Source of the DNA: Microbacterium sp. AK031
Lineage (GTDB): Bacteria; Actinomycetota; Actinomycetes; Actinomycetales; Microbacteriaceae
Length of the DNA stretch: 64,000 nucleotides
Reading direction: 5' to 3'
Assembly: GCF_024807145.1 (NCBI RefSeq)
Contig: NZ_JANUCA010000009.1
Span: 62,001-126,000, forward strand
The translations under genes and the position numbers were made by a program. Within the stretch, counting starts at the first letter, position 1. The number at the start of each line of letters is the position of its first letter. The notes beneath the pieces are model-generated. The model was not told the DNA's origin. It saw only the letters and a program-made list of their open reading frames with translations, and did not search any database. Shown here piece by piece: positions 1 through 9,297 of the stretch.

Positions 1-432
1 GAGGTCCAGCACAAGACGGTCGGGATTCTGTCGTTCGCCCGATGCGCTGAATCGCCATTGCGGAACGTGGAGCTCGATGCTGGCGACCTGCGCCAGCCAC
101 ACCAGGGTCGGCAGATCGTCTGCGATCGGGTATTCCTTCGGTCCACCGGAATGCTGTATCGGCATCCGGTGCACCCAGTCGGGCGCTCCCGGCTCGAGCT
201 GCTTCGCGAAGAACGCATCGGCGGGTGCATCCGCTGTCCCCACGCCCTCCACCCAGCGCTTGCGGGTGATCGGCCGCCCGGCCAGCAGCGGCAGCATCCG
301 CGGGGCGACCGCCGTGTAATAGGCGATCACCTCGCCCTTGGTGGTCCCCGTCTCCGGGTAGAGCACCTTGTCGAGATTGGTGAGACGCACACGGCGGCCG
401 CCGACGTCGACGACCTGCGCGCCTGTGACCAT
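1..432 (-). CDS. ligD: ATP-dependent DNA ligase LigD, polymerase domain (partial)
   Basis: This is the N-terminal 144 residues of a LigD-type non-homologous end-joining protein; the rest lies beyond the left window edge. The ATG is at 432. The start of the archaeo-eukaryotic primase (polymerase) domain is recognisable: LTNLDKVLYPETGTTKGEVIAYY, then GRPITRKRWVEGV and a conserved block around WLAQVASIELHVPQWR. It is divergent from Ku across only 60 bp, the usual pairing for bacterial NHEJ. The polymerase domain adds nucleotides during end repair. I cannot see whether ligase and nuclease domains follow, so a stand-alone polymerase protein remains possible. Confidence 0.85.
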   Translation of the reverse strand, partial: MVTGAQVVDVGGRRVRLTNLDKVLYPETGTTKGEVIAYYTAVAPRMLPLLAGRPITRKRWVEGVGTADAPADAFFAKQLEPGAPDWVHRMPIQHSGGPKEYPIADDLPTLVWLAQVASIELHVPQWRFSASGERQNPDRLVLDL

Positions 433-492
433 GACGAAAGAGTAACCGCAAGCCCCTGGCATCCACCCTCATCCACGGTGTGTACTGGTCTC

Positions 493-1299
<807 letters not shown>

Positions 1300-1314
1300 G
1301 TCCCTCGACCTGAA

Positions 1315-2073
1315 TCAGTGCTTTCCGTCGCCGTCCAGGTCAGGAGCGCGGTCGAAGACGTTCGGGTCGAGAGTGAGATCTTCGGCCTCTGTGGCGTCGA
1401 CCTTCGGGTCGCCTCCTGCGGCGAGCTCTTTCTTCACCTTGTAGCGCTCGGAGAAGTAGTGCCACAGAGTGACCAGCGCGGTGCCGCCGACGGCGATCAG
1501 CAGGATCACGTCGATGTACTCGGTGACGAGGTCAGAGATCCAGGGGATGTACGCGATCACGTAGCCGAGCATGGTCAGGCCGAAGCCCCAGATCACAGCG
1601 CCGATGAGGTTGTACAGGCTGTATCGCTTCCACGGCATGTGTCCGACACCCGCGGCGACTGGCGTGAAGGTGCGCACGATCGGCACGAAGCGCGCGAGGA
1701 TGACGGTCAGGCCGCCGTAGCGTTCGAAGAAGGCGTTCGTGCGTTCGACGTTCTTCCGGCTGAAAAGCCCGGATTCCTTGCGTTCGAAGACCGCAGGGCC
1801 GCCCTTGTGACCGATGAGGTAGCCGACCTCACCACCGACGAATGCCGCAAGTGCGATGAGCAGAGCCACCACCCAGATGTTGATACCGAACACGTTGCTC
1901 GTGTGCGTCAGCAGCCCAGCGATGACAAGGAGCGTGTCGCCGGGGAGGAGGAAGCCGACTAGCAGCCCGGTCTCGGCGAACACGATGAAGCACACCACGA
2001 GCAGAGCCCAAGGGCCGGCTGCTCCGATGATGACAGCAGGATCGAGCCAGGGGATGAGCGAGATGTGATGCAT
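1315..2073 (-). CDS. DedA family membrane protein
   Basis: A 252-residue integral membrane protein of the DedA/SNARE-associated family, thought to act in lipid transport and membrane homeostasis. Visible marks are the hydrophobic N-terminal segment with FAETGLLVGFLLPGD, the glycine-rich GGEVGYLIGHKGG, and the conserved amphipathic FxRFxPxxRTFxPxxAG motif seen as ARFVPIVRTFTPVAAGVG. About five hydrophobic stretches follow, with an acidic cytoplasmic tail. The ATG at 2073 is preferred over an upstream ATG at 2106 because family members start just before the first hydrophobic segment. The substrate is unknown. Confidence 0.9.
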   Translation of the reverse strand: MHHISLIPWLDPAVIIGAAGPWALLVVCFIVFAETGLLVGFLLPGDTLLVIAGLLTHTSNVFGINIWVVALLIALAAFVGGEVGYLIGHKGGPAVFERKESGLFSRKNVERTNAFFERYGGLTVILARFVPIVRTFTPVAAGVGHMPWKRYSLYNLIGAVIWGFGLTMLGYVIAYIPWISDLVTEYIDVILLIAVGGTALVTLWHYFSERYKVKKELAAGGDPKVDATEAEDLTLDPNVFDRAPDLDGDGKH

Positions 2074-2119
2074 GGTGTCCCGTCGTGCAGGTAGTGCGGC
2101 GGTCAATCGGTACTAGCTG

Positions 2120-2201
2120 TGCGGAAGGTGGGACTTGAACCCACACGCCCTGGGGCACAGGAACCTAAATCCTGCGTGTCTACCAATTTCACCACTCCCG
2201 C
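2120..2201 (-). tRNA. tRNA-Leu (anticodon UAG)
   Basis: An 82-nt class II tRNA read on the minus strand. The acceptor stem GCGGGAG pairs with CTTCCGC (one G-U), followed by discriminator A. The D-arm carries GGTAGAC, and the anticodon loop TTTAGGT gives anticodon TAG, flanked by the CAGGA/TCCTG stem. A long variable arm (TGCCCCAGGGCG region) and the T-arm GTGGGTTCAAGTCCCAC complete it. The 3' CCA is not encoded. It is not the attachment site of either island. Confidence 0.96.
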
Positions 2202-2341
2202 GCGAAGTCAAGTCTAACCAGTGCATCCCCTGTGACGTCTGGGGGATATCTGGAGAAAGTGCCGACGGTTCTCCGCGTGCCTCACGCCCTTCCTGTGGAT
2301 AACTTCCGAGGTCATCGGCTGATTCTTGCGAGGATGCCCGT

Positions 2342-3484
2342 GTGAGCCAGAGCACCCTCGTCGTCGCCGAGCGCGTGCGCAGACGTCTGCGTGCGGAGCG
2401 GACCGATCCATCTCTGGCGCCGGACGAGGCCAGGCGCGTCGCTCAGGCAGAAGTTCGACGGCACAACGACCTCGCGCTGTCGCGTGGGGAAGAGACGATC
2501 GACGACGAGACGGCGTGCGTACGCGACGTGCTCGCATCGGTCAGCGGGTTCGGGCCCCTTCAACCACTCCTCGATGATCCCGACGTCGAAGAGATCTGGT
2601 TGAACGGGCCCGACCGCGTCTATGTCGCCCGCGACGGTGTGTCCGAGCGGATCCCGCTCCGGCTCACCGATGCGATGGTGCGCGATCTCGTGGAACGGAT
2701 GCTGCAGGCTACGGGCCGTCGCGTCGACATCAGTCAGCCGTTCGTCGATGCGTCCCTACCAGACGGCTCGCGACTGCACGTCGCGATCGCGGACGTCGTC
2801 AGAGGTTCATGGGCGGTCAACATCCGCAAGTTCCTCCCTCGTTATCGCACGCTGCAGGGTCTCGTCGAGCTGGGAACACTGCCGGCGAATGTCGCGGAAA
2901 TGCTCAGCAGAGCGATGCGGGACGGCCTCAGCGTGATCGTCTCGGGCGCGACCCATGCGGGCAAGACCACTCTGCTCGGTGCGCTGCTCGCCTCATGCGC
3001 GGACACCCAGCGCATCATCACCGTCGAGGAGACGTTCGAGCTCGCGGTCGACGGTCCGGATCTCGTCGCGCTGCAGGGTCGTCAGGCGAGTCTGGAAGGC
3101 AGTGGCGAGATCACGCTGCGCCGGCTCGTGAAAGAAGCGCTGCGCATGCGGCCCGATCGCCTGGTCGTCGGTGAGGTGAGAGACGCGGAGGCGTTGGATC
3201 TCGTGCTCGCCTTGAACACCGGTGTGCCTGGCGCGGGCACTGTCCACGCGAACTCGGCCGTCGAAGCGCTCGAGAAGCTGACCATCCTGCCCTTGCTCGC
3301 CGGACGCAACATCGACCGATCGTTCATCGCACCCGCTCTTGCAGCCTCGGTCTCCCTGGTCGTGCACTGCGCGCGTGACGCAGCCGGTGGTCGCCACGTC
3401 GTGGAGGTGATTGCGCCGACAGGCGAGGTCGTGGAGGGGCGTATCATCACCCGATCGCTGTATCGTGCGGAGCCACCGGTATGA
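2342..3484 (+). CDS. tadA: Tad/Flp pilus assembly ATPase TadA (CpaF family)
   Basis: A 380-residue secretion ATPase that would power Flp-type pilus assembly. The N-terminal CpaF region (FGPLQPLLDDPDVEEIWLNGPDRVYV, residues about 70-96) precedes a Walker A motif SGATHAGKTTLL at residues 201-212, an aspartate-box region ITVEETFEL, and Walker B with RPDRLVVGEVR followed by the TVHANS motif. The GTG start at 2342 opens the operon; the ATGA overlap with tadB at 3481 suggests translational coupling. The motor looks intact although the platform gene tadC downstream is interrupted by a mobile element, so the pilus is probably not built in the current state. Confidence 0.93.
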   Translation: MSQSTLVVAERVRRRLRAERTDPSLAPDEARRVAQAEVRRHNDLALSRGEETIDDETACVRDVLASVSGFGPLQPLLDDPDVEEIWLNGPDRVYVARDGVSERIPLRLTDAMVRDLVERMLQATGRRVDISQPFVDASLPDGSRLHVAIADVVRGSWAVNIRKFLPRYRTLQGLVELGTLPANVAEMLSRAMRDGLSVIVSGATHAGKTTLLGALLASCADTQRIITVEETFELAVDGPDLVALQGRQASLEGSGEITLRRLVKEALRMRPDRLVVGEVRDAEALDLVLALNTGVPGAGTVHANSAVEALEKLTILPLLAGRNIDRSFIAPALAASVSLVVHCARDAAGGRHVVEVIAPTGEVVEGRIITRSLYRAEPPV

Positions 3485-4341
3485 CGTTACTGGTCGGTGC
3501 GATCCTCGCGGCGGGGCTGCTGCTGTGCGCGTCGCCGTGGCTGTGGCCGCAACGTGAGAAGACCGAACGCCCGCTGGGCCGAGGCGGATGGCTTGCGCGC
3601 CTGATGGACGAGGCGGGCTACGCGGCGATCCGGCAACGCACCGTCGTGGTGGTCATCATTGCGATCGCGCTGGCCGCGGCGGCCACAGCATGGCTGGTCA
3701 CCGGGATTCCGACACTCGCGGTCCTCGCCGTGATCGGTGGAGCATCCGCTCCCATCGCGTTCCTGCGGTCGCGCCGCCTGCGGTTGCTCAAAGCCCGCAG
3801 GCAGCTGTGGCCGGATGTCTGCGATCTTCTCATCGCGTCGATCCGCGTCGGACTGTCCCTGCCGGATGCGGTGGCCTCACTGGCAGAGTCGGCGCCCGCG
3901 ATGGTGCGTCCGGCGTTCGTCGTGTTCGCCAGGGATCTGCATTCGACCGGTCGCTTCGAGAGCAGCATCGAGAGACTGAAGACCTCGCTCGCAGATCCCA
4001 TCGCCGATCGGATCATCGAGACCCTGAAGATGGCACGTCAGGTGGGTGGTACCGAACTCACCGGGGTGCTGCGGGCGTTGTCATCATCGGTACGCGCGGA
4101 TGCCGCGTTGCGCGGCGAGGTCGAGGCGCGGCAGTCGTGGATTCGCGGTGCTGCGGTGCTGGGCGTCGTCGCACCCTGGGTCATCCTCGGGCTGCTGGCG
4201 CTGCGGCCCGAGGGAGCGCAGGCGTACACGAGCCCGGAGGGCGTGCTCGTCATCTGTGGCGGCGCGGTGGTCTCGGTCGTGGCCTTCCGCATCATGGTGC
4301 GCATCGGACGGCTGCCCGAGCCCAGGCGGTGGTTCGCATGA
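3481..4341 (+). CDS. tadB: Tad pilus assembly platform protein TadB
   Basis: A 286-residue type II secretion F-domain (T2SSF) inner-membrane protein, one of two platform subunits that interact with TadA. An N-terminal transmembrane segment and a central pair (about residues 56-96) are followed by the cytosolic F domain, with LLIASIRVGLSLPDAVASLAESAP and IETLKMARQVGGTELTGVLRALS. Two more hydrophobic segments (AAVLGVVAPWVILGLLAL and GVLVICGGAVVSVVAFRIMV) close it. Start and stop overlap both neighbours by 4 nt. It appears intact. Confidence 0.88.
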   Translation: MTLLVGAILAAGLLLCASPWLWPQREKTERPLGRGGWLARLMDEAGYAAIRQRTVVVVIIAIALAAAATAWLVTGIPTLAVLAVIGGASAPIAFLRSRRLRLLKARRQLWPDVCDLLIASIRVGLSLPDAVASLAESAPAMVRPAFVVFARDLHSTGRFESSIERLKTSLADPIADRIIETLKMARQVGGTELTGVLRALSSSVRADAALRGEVEARQSWIRGAAVLGVVAPWVILGLLALRPEGAQAYTSPEGVLVICGGAVVSVVAFRIMVRIGRLPEPRRWFA

Positions 4342-5222
4342 GCGGTGTCACGGATGCCGCGATGGCGATCCTGCTCGGCGGGCTGCTCGCTGCCGGAATA
4401 CTGTGCATCCTCGCGGCGGCTCCGCGATGGGGTGCTGCGTCCTTGACCACGCGCATCGCTCCATACGTGCGGGATGCCGTCGACGATGCGGTGCTGCCGT
4501 CGGGGATTCTCCCGAGCGTGGGCGTTCTGCCTCTGCGTACGGGAAGCGTGTGGGAGCGGCTGAAGCACTCGTTCGTGCGTGGGCTGGGCGGCAGCGACGC
4601 GCTCGCGTTGCGGCTCGCGCAGGCGGGAATCGAGGAGGCGCCGGCGTCGTTCCGTGCGCGCCAGCTCGCATGGGCGGTGACGGGATTCGGCATCGGGTGC
4701 GCGCTCGTCATGGTCCTTGCGCTGACGGGGCGCGTGACGCCACCTGCCGCAGTGCTTCCCGTGCTGGTCGCCGCTGCGAGTGCTGTCGTCGTCGACGTGC
4801 TGCTCACTGCGCGCGTCAAGGCGCGGTTGAGGCGACTGAGCGACGAGTTGCCGACGACGCTGGAGTTCCTTGCGCTGTGCCTGTCGGCGGGTGAGGGCTT
4901 CCTCGACGCGCTGCGTCGAGTCGCCGCAATCGGCTCCAGCGAGCTCACGCACGAGCTGCGTCAAGTGGTGCTCGTGGTGGGGACCGGCTCATCCCTGGCG
5001 GATGCTCTCGCGGAGATGGCGGCACGGCTGCGCTTGCCCGGGCTGTCGCGCGCGGTCGACCAGGTGATCGCCGCGCTCGAGCACGGGGCGCCGCTCGCGG
5101 GAGTGCTGCACTCACAGGCCGCAGATGCGCGCGAAGACGCGAAGCGGGTGCTCATCGAACAGGCAGGGCGTCGCGAGATCTACATGATGCTGCCACGCAA
5201 GATTGGATTTACACCTTACTGA
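4338..5222 (+). pseudogene. tadC: tadC, 5' portion, interrupted by element 1
   Basis: This is the 5' part of the second platform gene, also of the T2SSF family: N-terminal TM (AILLGGLLAAGILCILAA), central TMs, then LEFLALCLSAGEGFLDALRRVA and EDAKRVLIEQAGRREIYMML. Host sequence ends at about 5193; the last codons (PRKIGFTPY, stop 5220-5222) come from the inserted element. The missing C-terminal membrane segment is at 19439-19530. Joining at the shared TGCTG restores REIYMMLLPLVFLILPLSVLF, a normal family ending. The truncated product lacks its final TM segment and is probably non-functional until the element excises. Confidence 0.92.
5189..5193. repeat. attL core of element 1 (TGCTG)
   Basis: TGCTG at the host-element junction in tadC, repeated at 19439-19443. 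Short shared cores are normal for large serine integrases. Recombination between the two copies restores the tadC frame as ATG ATG CTG TTG CCT CTG. Confidence 0.82.
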
Positions 5223-5326
5223 TGGATAACCTCGTGACGCCCAACTGCCCTAAGTGTCTAGAACGGATGGAGCCTCGCGCGGCGTGGTGGTTCTGCCAGA
5301 CGTGCCACGTCTACGTGGGGGTCTAG
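5222..5326 (+). CDS. Miniature zinc-ribbon protein (34 aa)
   Basis: A very short reading frame just inside the left end of element 1. It encodes two CxxC knuckles, CPKC and CQTC, separated by about 15 residues rich in aromatics (AAWWF), ending CHVYVGV. This spacing is that of a complete treble-clef or ribbon zinc site, unlikely to arise by chance. The ATG at 5222 overlaps the TGA of the truncated tadC frame (TGATG), so it could be translated by re-initiation from the tad operon; a GTG at 5237 is an alternative start. There is no clear ribosome-binding site. The function is unknown. Confidence 0.5.
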   Translation: MDNLVTPNCPKCLERMEPRAAWWFCQTCHVYVGV

Positions 5327-5512
5327 CGAGGTGATGACTTCGCCCCACGATATCCTTCGCCTGTGTCCGAGACTGGGATGCGCGAGACACACCGGGGCCC
5401 CACTGAGCAGGCCACGTGCAATCCTGTGACAGCATCAAATGATGCCCACACTCAGACTTGCTCGCGCCGTCCCGATCGAGTCCCGGCACATTACGACCTC
5501 TTGGAGCGAAAA

Positions 5513-6292
5513 GTGAGCGATGCGATCGAGCCCGTCGAAGAGTTGCTGAACCCAGGTGCCCCAACACCTCCGGTCACTTCTGATGAGGCGGGGGCTGACG
5601 GAGAGACCGCGCTCCCTCCGCTGACCCTTGAGCTGTTCAGGACAGCCGCCAAGGAGTTCGCTGCCGAACTCACTGTGACTCCTCTTCCCAGTCTTTATGG
5701 CGCGACGGACGGCAAGGCGGTGGGCACCAAGGTCGAAGCAATGTTCAAAGAGCATCTGCAGTCTCGCTACGACTTGGCCGTTGGCAACGCTGCCAACGGG
5801 CTCGATTTCCCGTCGCTGAATCTTGATCTGAAGGTGACGTCCAAGAAGCAACCTCAGTCGTCGTCTCCGTTCCGCGCCGCCACGCAGAAGATCTATGGCC
5901 TCGGCTACAGCTTGTTGGTCATCGTCTACGTCAAGCGGGACGAGGCAAGCGAACAAGCGGCTTACCTCGACATTGAGAACGTCATCTACATCGACAAGTC
6001 ACGCACGAGCGATTACACGCTAACTAAGACGATCCGCGAGATCATCGCCGACGGAGATACCGACGCACGAGACGCGATCATCGACGATCTCGATGCCCTG
6101 CTGCAAGACAAGAATGTCCCTCTAGACGAGGTCAGCCGACGCCAGCTTGCTGAGCGCTTAATTGATGACATCCCCGAGCAGGGTGTGTTGACCATCTCGA
6201 ATGCGCTTCAGTGGCGACTTCAGTACAGCCGTGCCATTAGCACTGCGACCGCGAAGACCATCGGCCCGGAAGTGGAGGATCTTCGTGCCTAA
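5513..6292 (+). CDS. Type II restriction endonuclease (PD-(D/E)xK-like)
   Basis: A 259-residue protein with a candidate nuclease core: Asp98 in NGLDFPS, then Asp105-Leu-Lys107 in LNLDLKVTS, a PD-(D/E)xK arrangement, followed by KKQPQSSSPF and a strand pair YSLLVIVYV. The GTG start at 5513 is chosen because GGAG lies 6 nt upstream and because the 50 residues preceding it in the same frame look non-coding. Its stop overlaps the methyltransferase start by 8 nt, the typical arrangement of a cognate pair. I cannot name the recognition sequence. Base composition is visibly less GC-rich than the surrounding core genes, in line with acquisition. Confidence 0.8.
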   Translation: MSDAIEPVEELLNPGAPTPPVTSDEAGADGETALPPLTLELFRTAAKEFAAELTVTPLPSLYGATDGKAVGTKVEAMFKEHLQSRYDLAVGNAANGLDFPSLNLDLKVTSKKQPQSSSPFRAATQKIYGLGYSLLVIVYVKRDEASEQAAYLDIENVIYIDKSRTSDYTLTKTIREIIADGDTDARDAIIDDLDALLQDKNVPLDEVSRRQLAERLIDDIPEQGVLTISNALQWRLQYSRAISTATAKTIGPEVEDLRA

Positions 6293-7805
6293 TAACGAGT
6301 TCGGTGACTTTCAGACACCCCTTGGCCTCGCGACTCAGTGCCTCAAGGTGCTTGGGCTGCCCGAGAACGCCCGCGTATTCGAGCCGACTTGCGGCCTAGG
6401 GGCGTTCCTCGAAGCGGCAGCTGAGGTCTCCCCGGCATCGGAGCGGTTTGGCGTCGAGATCAACGCCGAGTACGCTGCCGGAGCCTCCCAATGGGGCAAG
6501 GTAACCACCGCGAATGTCTTCCAGTTCGCGCTGCCAGACGCGGCGACGTGGGAAACCGACGGTCCCTTGTTCGTCGTTGGGAACCCACCGTGGGTCACTG
6601 CCGCAGAGTTGAAGCGGATGGACTCGGATAACGTTCCCCCGAAGGAGAACATTAAGAAAGTCAAGGGACTGGACGCACTGCTCGGTTCATCGAACTTCGA
6701 TGTTTGCGAATACATCATCTTGAAAGCTCTTCGCGAGTTCTCAAGCCAGCCGTTCGTTCTCGGGATGCTGTGTAAGACGCAGGTTGCGCGCAACGTGATT
6801 GATTACGCCGCGAGCATCGCTCTGCCAATCGCCAATGCTGCCGTCTATCGGATCGATGCAATGCGCTGGTTCGATGCCGCGGTAGACGCGTGCTGGTTCA
6901 CCATCGAGGTCAATCCTGCGGTCGAGCCGAACTACACGGTTGCGATGTACGAAGATGTCTTCAAGCCCGAAGCGCCGTCAACTGGTCGGTTTGGTGTCGT
7001 GGATTCACTTCTCGTTGCGAATGTGGACAAGTACATTGCCGTGCGCGAGGCCGACGGTAAGTCGCCTTACGTGTGGAGATCGGGCATGAAGCATGACGCC
7101 TCAAGCGTTTTCGAGCTCGTCGCAACTCCGCAGCCAACGACGAAGGCTGGCCAGCAGCTCGATCTCGAACCTGAGTACGTCTTCCCGCTCCTCAAGTGCA
7201 CCGACGTCTTTCGCGGTCGGCATCGTGAGCACACGAAATGGGTGATCGTGCCTCAGATGGAGTTCGGGGCAGCGACCAACCACCTCGAAACGACCGCGCC
7301 AAGGCTCTGGTCCTACCTGGAGTCGAACGCGGCAGCAATCGACGGTCGCAAATCGTCGATCTATCGAAACCGTCCAAGGTTCTCTGTCTTCGGCCATGGC
7401 GCTTATACCTTCGCCCCGTACAAGATCGCAATCTCTGGGCTTCATAAGGAGCCAATCTTCAGGCTTATCGCCCCGCTCAACAACCAGCCGGTGGTTTTGG
7501 ATGACACGTGCTACCTGTTGCCGTTCGAGGATCCGACGGAGGCGGTCGTTGTAGCGTCGATTCTGAATAGCCCTCAATGCATCGCTTTGATCGAGTCCCT
7601 GGTCTTCTGGGATTCCAAGCGTCCCATCACGAAGAAACTGCTCTCAAGGATCGACATCAATAAGCTCCCCGTCGACGCGGAGACCATCATCGCCAACGCA
7701 GCGGACCTGGCCGAGGAATACGGACTCTCCTTTGACTCGGCGAAGGCTTCATCCTTGATCGGACGCTTGGGTGAGCAGGCAGAGAGCGAGTTGGCGCTCT
7801 TCTGA
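6285..7805 (+). CDS. Type II DNA adenine-N6 methyltransferase
   Basis: A 506-residue gamma-type (TaqI/Eco57I-like) methyltransferase that would protect host DNA from the overlapping endonuclease. Motif I (SAM binding) is VFEPTCGLGAFLEAA at residues 31-45; the acidic VEIN follows at 57-60; the catalytic motif IV NPPW is at 100-103. The C-terminal target-recognition region ends with FWDSKRPITKKLLSRIDINKLP, common to this class. Start GTG 6285 lies inside the last codons of the endonuclease gene; an upstream extension in the same frame is antisense-like and unlikely. The product is probably N6-methyladenine. Confidence 0.9.
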   Translation: MPNNEFGDFQTPLGLATQCLKVLGLPENARVFEPTCGLGAFLEAAAEVSPASERFGVEINAEYAAGASQWGKVTTANVFQFALPDAATWETDGPLFVVGNPPWVTAAELKRMDSDNVPPKENIKKVKGLDALLGSSNFDVCEYIILKALREFSSQPFVLGMLCKTQVARNVIDYAASIALPIANAAVYRIDAMRWFDAAVDACWFTIEVNPAVEPNYTVAMYEDVFKPEAPSTGRFGVVDSLLVANVDKYIAVREADGKSPYVWRSGMKHDASSVFELVATPQPTTKAGQQLDLEPEYVFPLLKCTDVFRGRHREHTKWVIVPQMEFGAATNHLETTAPRLWSYLESNAAAIDGRKSSIYRNRPRFSVFGHGAYTFAPYKIAISGLHKEPIFRLIAPLNNQPVVLDDTCYLLPFEDPTEAVVVASILNSPQCIALIESLVFWDSKRPITKKLLSRIDINKLPVDAETIIANAADLAEEYGLSFDSAKASSLIGRLGEQAESELALF

Positions 7806-7857
7806 CGTTGGGTGGACGAAACTTCACCCCTGAATTCCATTGGCAGGGAGGGGCTAC

Positions 7858-8616
7858 ATGGCGCAACGAGTTGATCCCGAGTGGGCGAAGCAAGTTCTCG
7901 AGTGGTGGGTCAAGAACGCCGACGCCGCGCTTCGCGAAGGACGAAGTCGTCGCGAGTATGAATTCTGCTCCTCCGGCCATGCGACCGACAAGCTGTTGGC
8001 GCGCGAACTCCAAACTCGCCGAGTCATCAAGGTGGTCCTGAACCTGGCGAAGGTCGACGCCCTAGTACGTCCTCTCGGTCAGCACAACTTCGTCGAGCTA
8101 CAGACTGGCCTCGATCTAGCGCGACGCGCATTGGGGCACCTTGCCACCGCTGCCGAGACGGCGCAGTACATCAGTGGGAGCTCTGCTCCGACTATGGCCG
8201 CTGATTCTTTGCACCCACTGGTTTGGGACTCGGCAGCGCGGCTGTGGGGCGATGATCACCACGGTGCAGCGGTCCAACGAGCTGCAACGTTCCTGAACGC
8301 TCATGTCCAAGATCTCACCGGCCGCAGGGACCTATCGGACAGTGCTCTCATGGCTCAGGTCTTCTCACTGAGCCCTGCAGAACCGGGTAAGCCTCGTCTG
8401 CGGTGGCCGGGCGAGGACGCCGATCTCACCGTTAGAGCAATGCGCTCGGGGATGCTGCAGTTCAGCCAAGGGTGCTTCATGGCGATTCGAAACCCCGCGA
8501 CGCACAGGACGAACGAAGTCACGGCCCAAGAAGCGCTTGAGCAACTCGCTGTCTTGAGCACGTTGGCGCGCTGGGTAGATCAGTGCGAGCTGATCGAGAT
8601 TTCTATCGGGTTGTGA
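7858..8616 (+). CDS. TIGR02391 (Ymh) family protein
   Basis: A 252-residue protein whose C-terminal half matches the TIGR02391 pattern: HPLVWDSAARLWGDDHHGAAVQRAATFLNAHVQDLTGR, then SDSALMAQVFSL, then a G-M-rich stretch and IRNPATHRTNE. This family is recurrent in prophages and defence loci, often next to restriction-modification genes, and its RNPxxH signature resembles the HEPN-type motif RxxxxH; a toxic RNase role is conjecture. The ATG at 7858 has GGGAGGGG upstream. It lies 52 bp behind the methyltransferase on the same strand and is probably co-transcribed with it. Confidence 0.75.
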   Translation: MAQRVDPEWAKQVLEWWVKNADAALREGRSRREYEFCSSGHATDKLLARELQTRRVIKVVLNLAKVDALVRPLGQHNFVELQTGLDLARRALGHLATAAETAQYISGSSAPTMAADSLHPLVWDSAARLWGDDHHGAAVQRAATFLNAHVQDLTGRRDLSDSALMAQVFSLSPAEPGKPRLRWPGEDADLTVRAMRSGMLQFSQGCFMAIRNPATHRTNEVTAQEALEQLAVLSTLARWVDQCELIEISIGL

Positions 8617-8634
8617 AGCTCTAGCAATTCCTTG

Positions 8635-8793
8635 TCAGGAGAACATCTGGCTCAGCACGTCAATGTCACCGGCATAAATCGCCTGCTGGATCACATCGAC
8701 GTGCGCCGGGATGGTGAACATGCCGGACAACTCGTCGGCCTAGATCGCAGGCACGGCGTCAATGTCGCCCCTATCAAGCGCCTGCTGGCTCAG
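8635..8793 (-). pseudogene. Out-of-frame C-terminal remnant of the lipoprotein gene
   Basis: Directly after the lipoprotein stop, the minus strand keeps an excellent coding frame for 53 codons: LSQQALDRGDIDAVPAI, an in-frame TAG at 8742-8740, then ADELSGMFTIPAHVDVIQQAIYAGDIDVLSQMFS and TGA. It contains two degenerate repeats (QQALDRGDID and QQAIYAGDID). One extra G in the GGGGG run at 8794-8798 would fuse it to the lipoprotein frame. I read it as a decayed C-terminal extension; programmed slippage cannot be excluded, but the internal stop argues against it. Confidence 0.55.
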
Positions 8794-9281
8794 CCCCCGG
8801 TGAAGCCGCTTACGGAGACCTGAAACCCAGCGGCCTCGCAGGCTTCGAACACCCCCTGTCCAGCGGGGGTGCCTTCGTCTAGGAAGATGTTGGTCGGATC
8901 AATGCCCTGAACCGCTGGCACTTCCCCTTTGAGAGCCGCGAGCGCCTCGGCTACGGGTCCTTCGTCGGCAGATGGGATGTTGCCGAGAACGCGCGACGCA
9001 AGAGCATTCCAGCCACTCCTCTCTTGCTGACCCATGCGGTCCTCATTGAACGCGACAGACGTGTTCAGCAAGATGGTCTGGACATCGCCGAATGCCGCAC
9101 AGGTAACCTCGTCCTGCGCTGCCGTTGTCTCTGCTGCTGCCGGTTCCGGCGTGGTGTTGACGGTCGGCGTCGGTGAGGAGTCAGCCGCTTGCGGTTCTGA
9201 CGTGGCGGTGCACCCGGTGAGCGCGGCAGCCCCCAGGACGAGTGCGGCAATGGTCGTACTGAGCTTCGCTGATGTGGACAT
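8790..9281 (-). CDS. Putative lipoprotein of element 1
   Basis: A 163-residue exported lipoprotein. The signal peptide (MSTSAKLSTTIAALVLGAAAL) ends in a lipobox LTGC, followed by a Ser/Thr/Pro/Ala-rich linker and a folded domain with GDVQTILLNTSVAFNEDRMGQQERSGWNAL. Start ATG 9281 follows GAAAGAG; an upstream ATG at 9314 would place the signal peptide 11 residues inside. The reading frame probably once continued into the remnant at 8635-8793. Surface lipoproteins carried by phages and satellites can block superinfection, but I see no recognised family. A 15-bp repeat (9298-9312) sits just upstream of its start. Confidence 0.65.
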   Translation of the reverse strand: MSTSAKLSTTIAALVLGAAALTGCTATSEPQAADSSPTPTVNTTPEPAAAETTAAQDEVTCAAFGDVQTILLNTSVAFNEDRMGQQERSGWNALASRVLGNIPSADEGPVAEALAALKGEVPAVQGIDPTNIFLDEGTPAGQGVFEACEAAGFQVSVSGFTGG

Positions 9282-9297
9282 GGCGCTCTTTCGGTTG

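Noticed and set aside
58..492. Open frame continuing upstream of Ku to 58
   Set aside because: It is antisense to ligD, low in family similarity, and the Ku N-terminus starts exactly at 493.
2120..2201. tRNA-Leu as attachment site of an island
   Set aside because: No repeated tRNA 3' end is found at either element; both elements have clear junctions inside tad genes.
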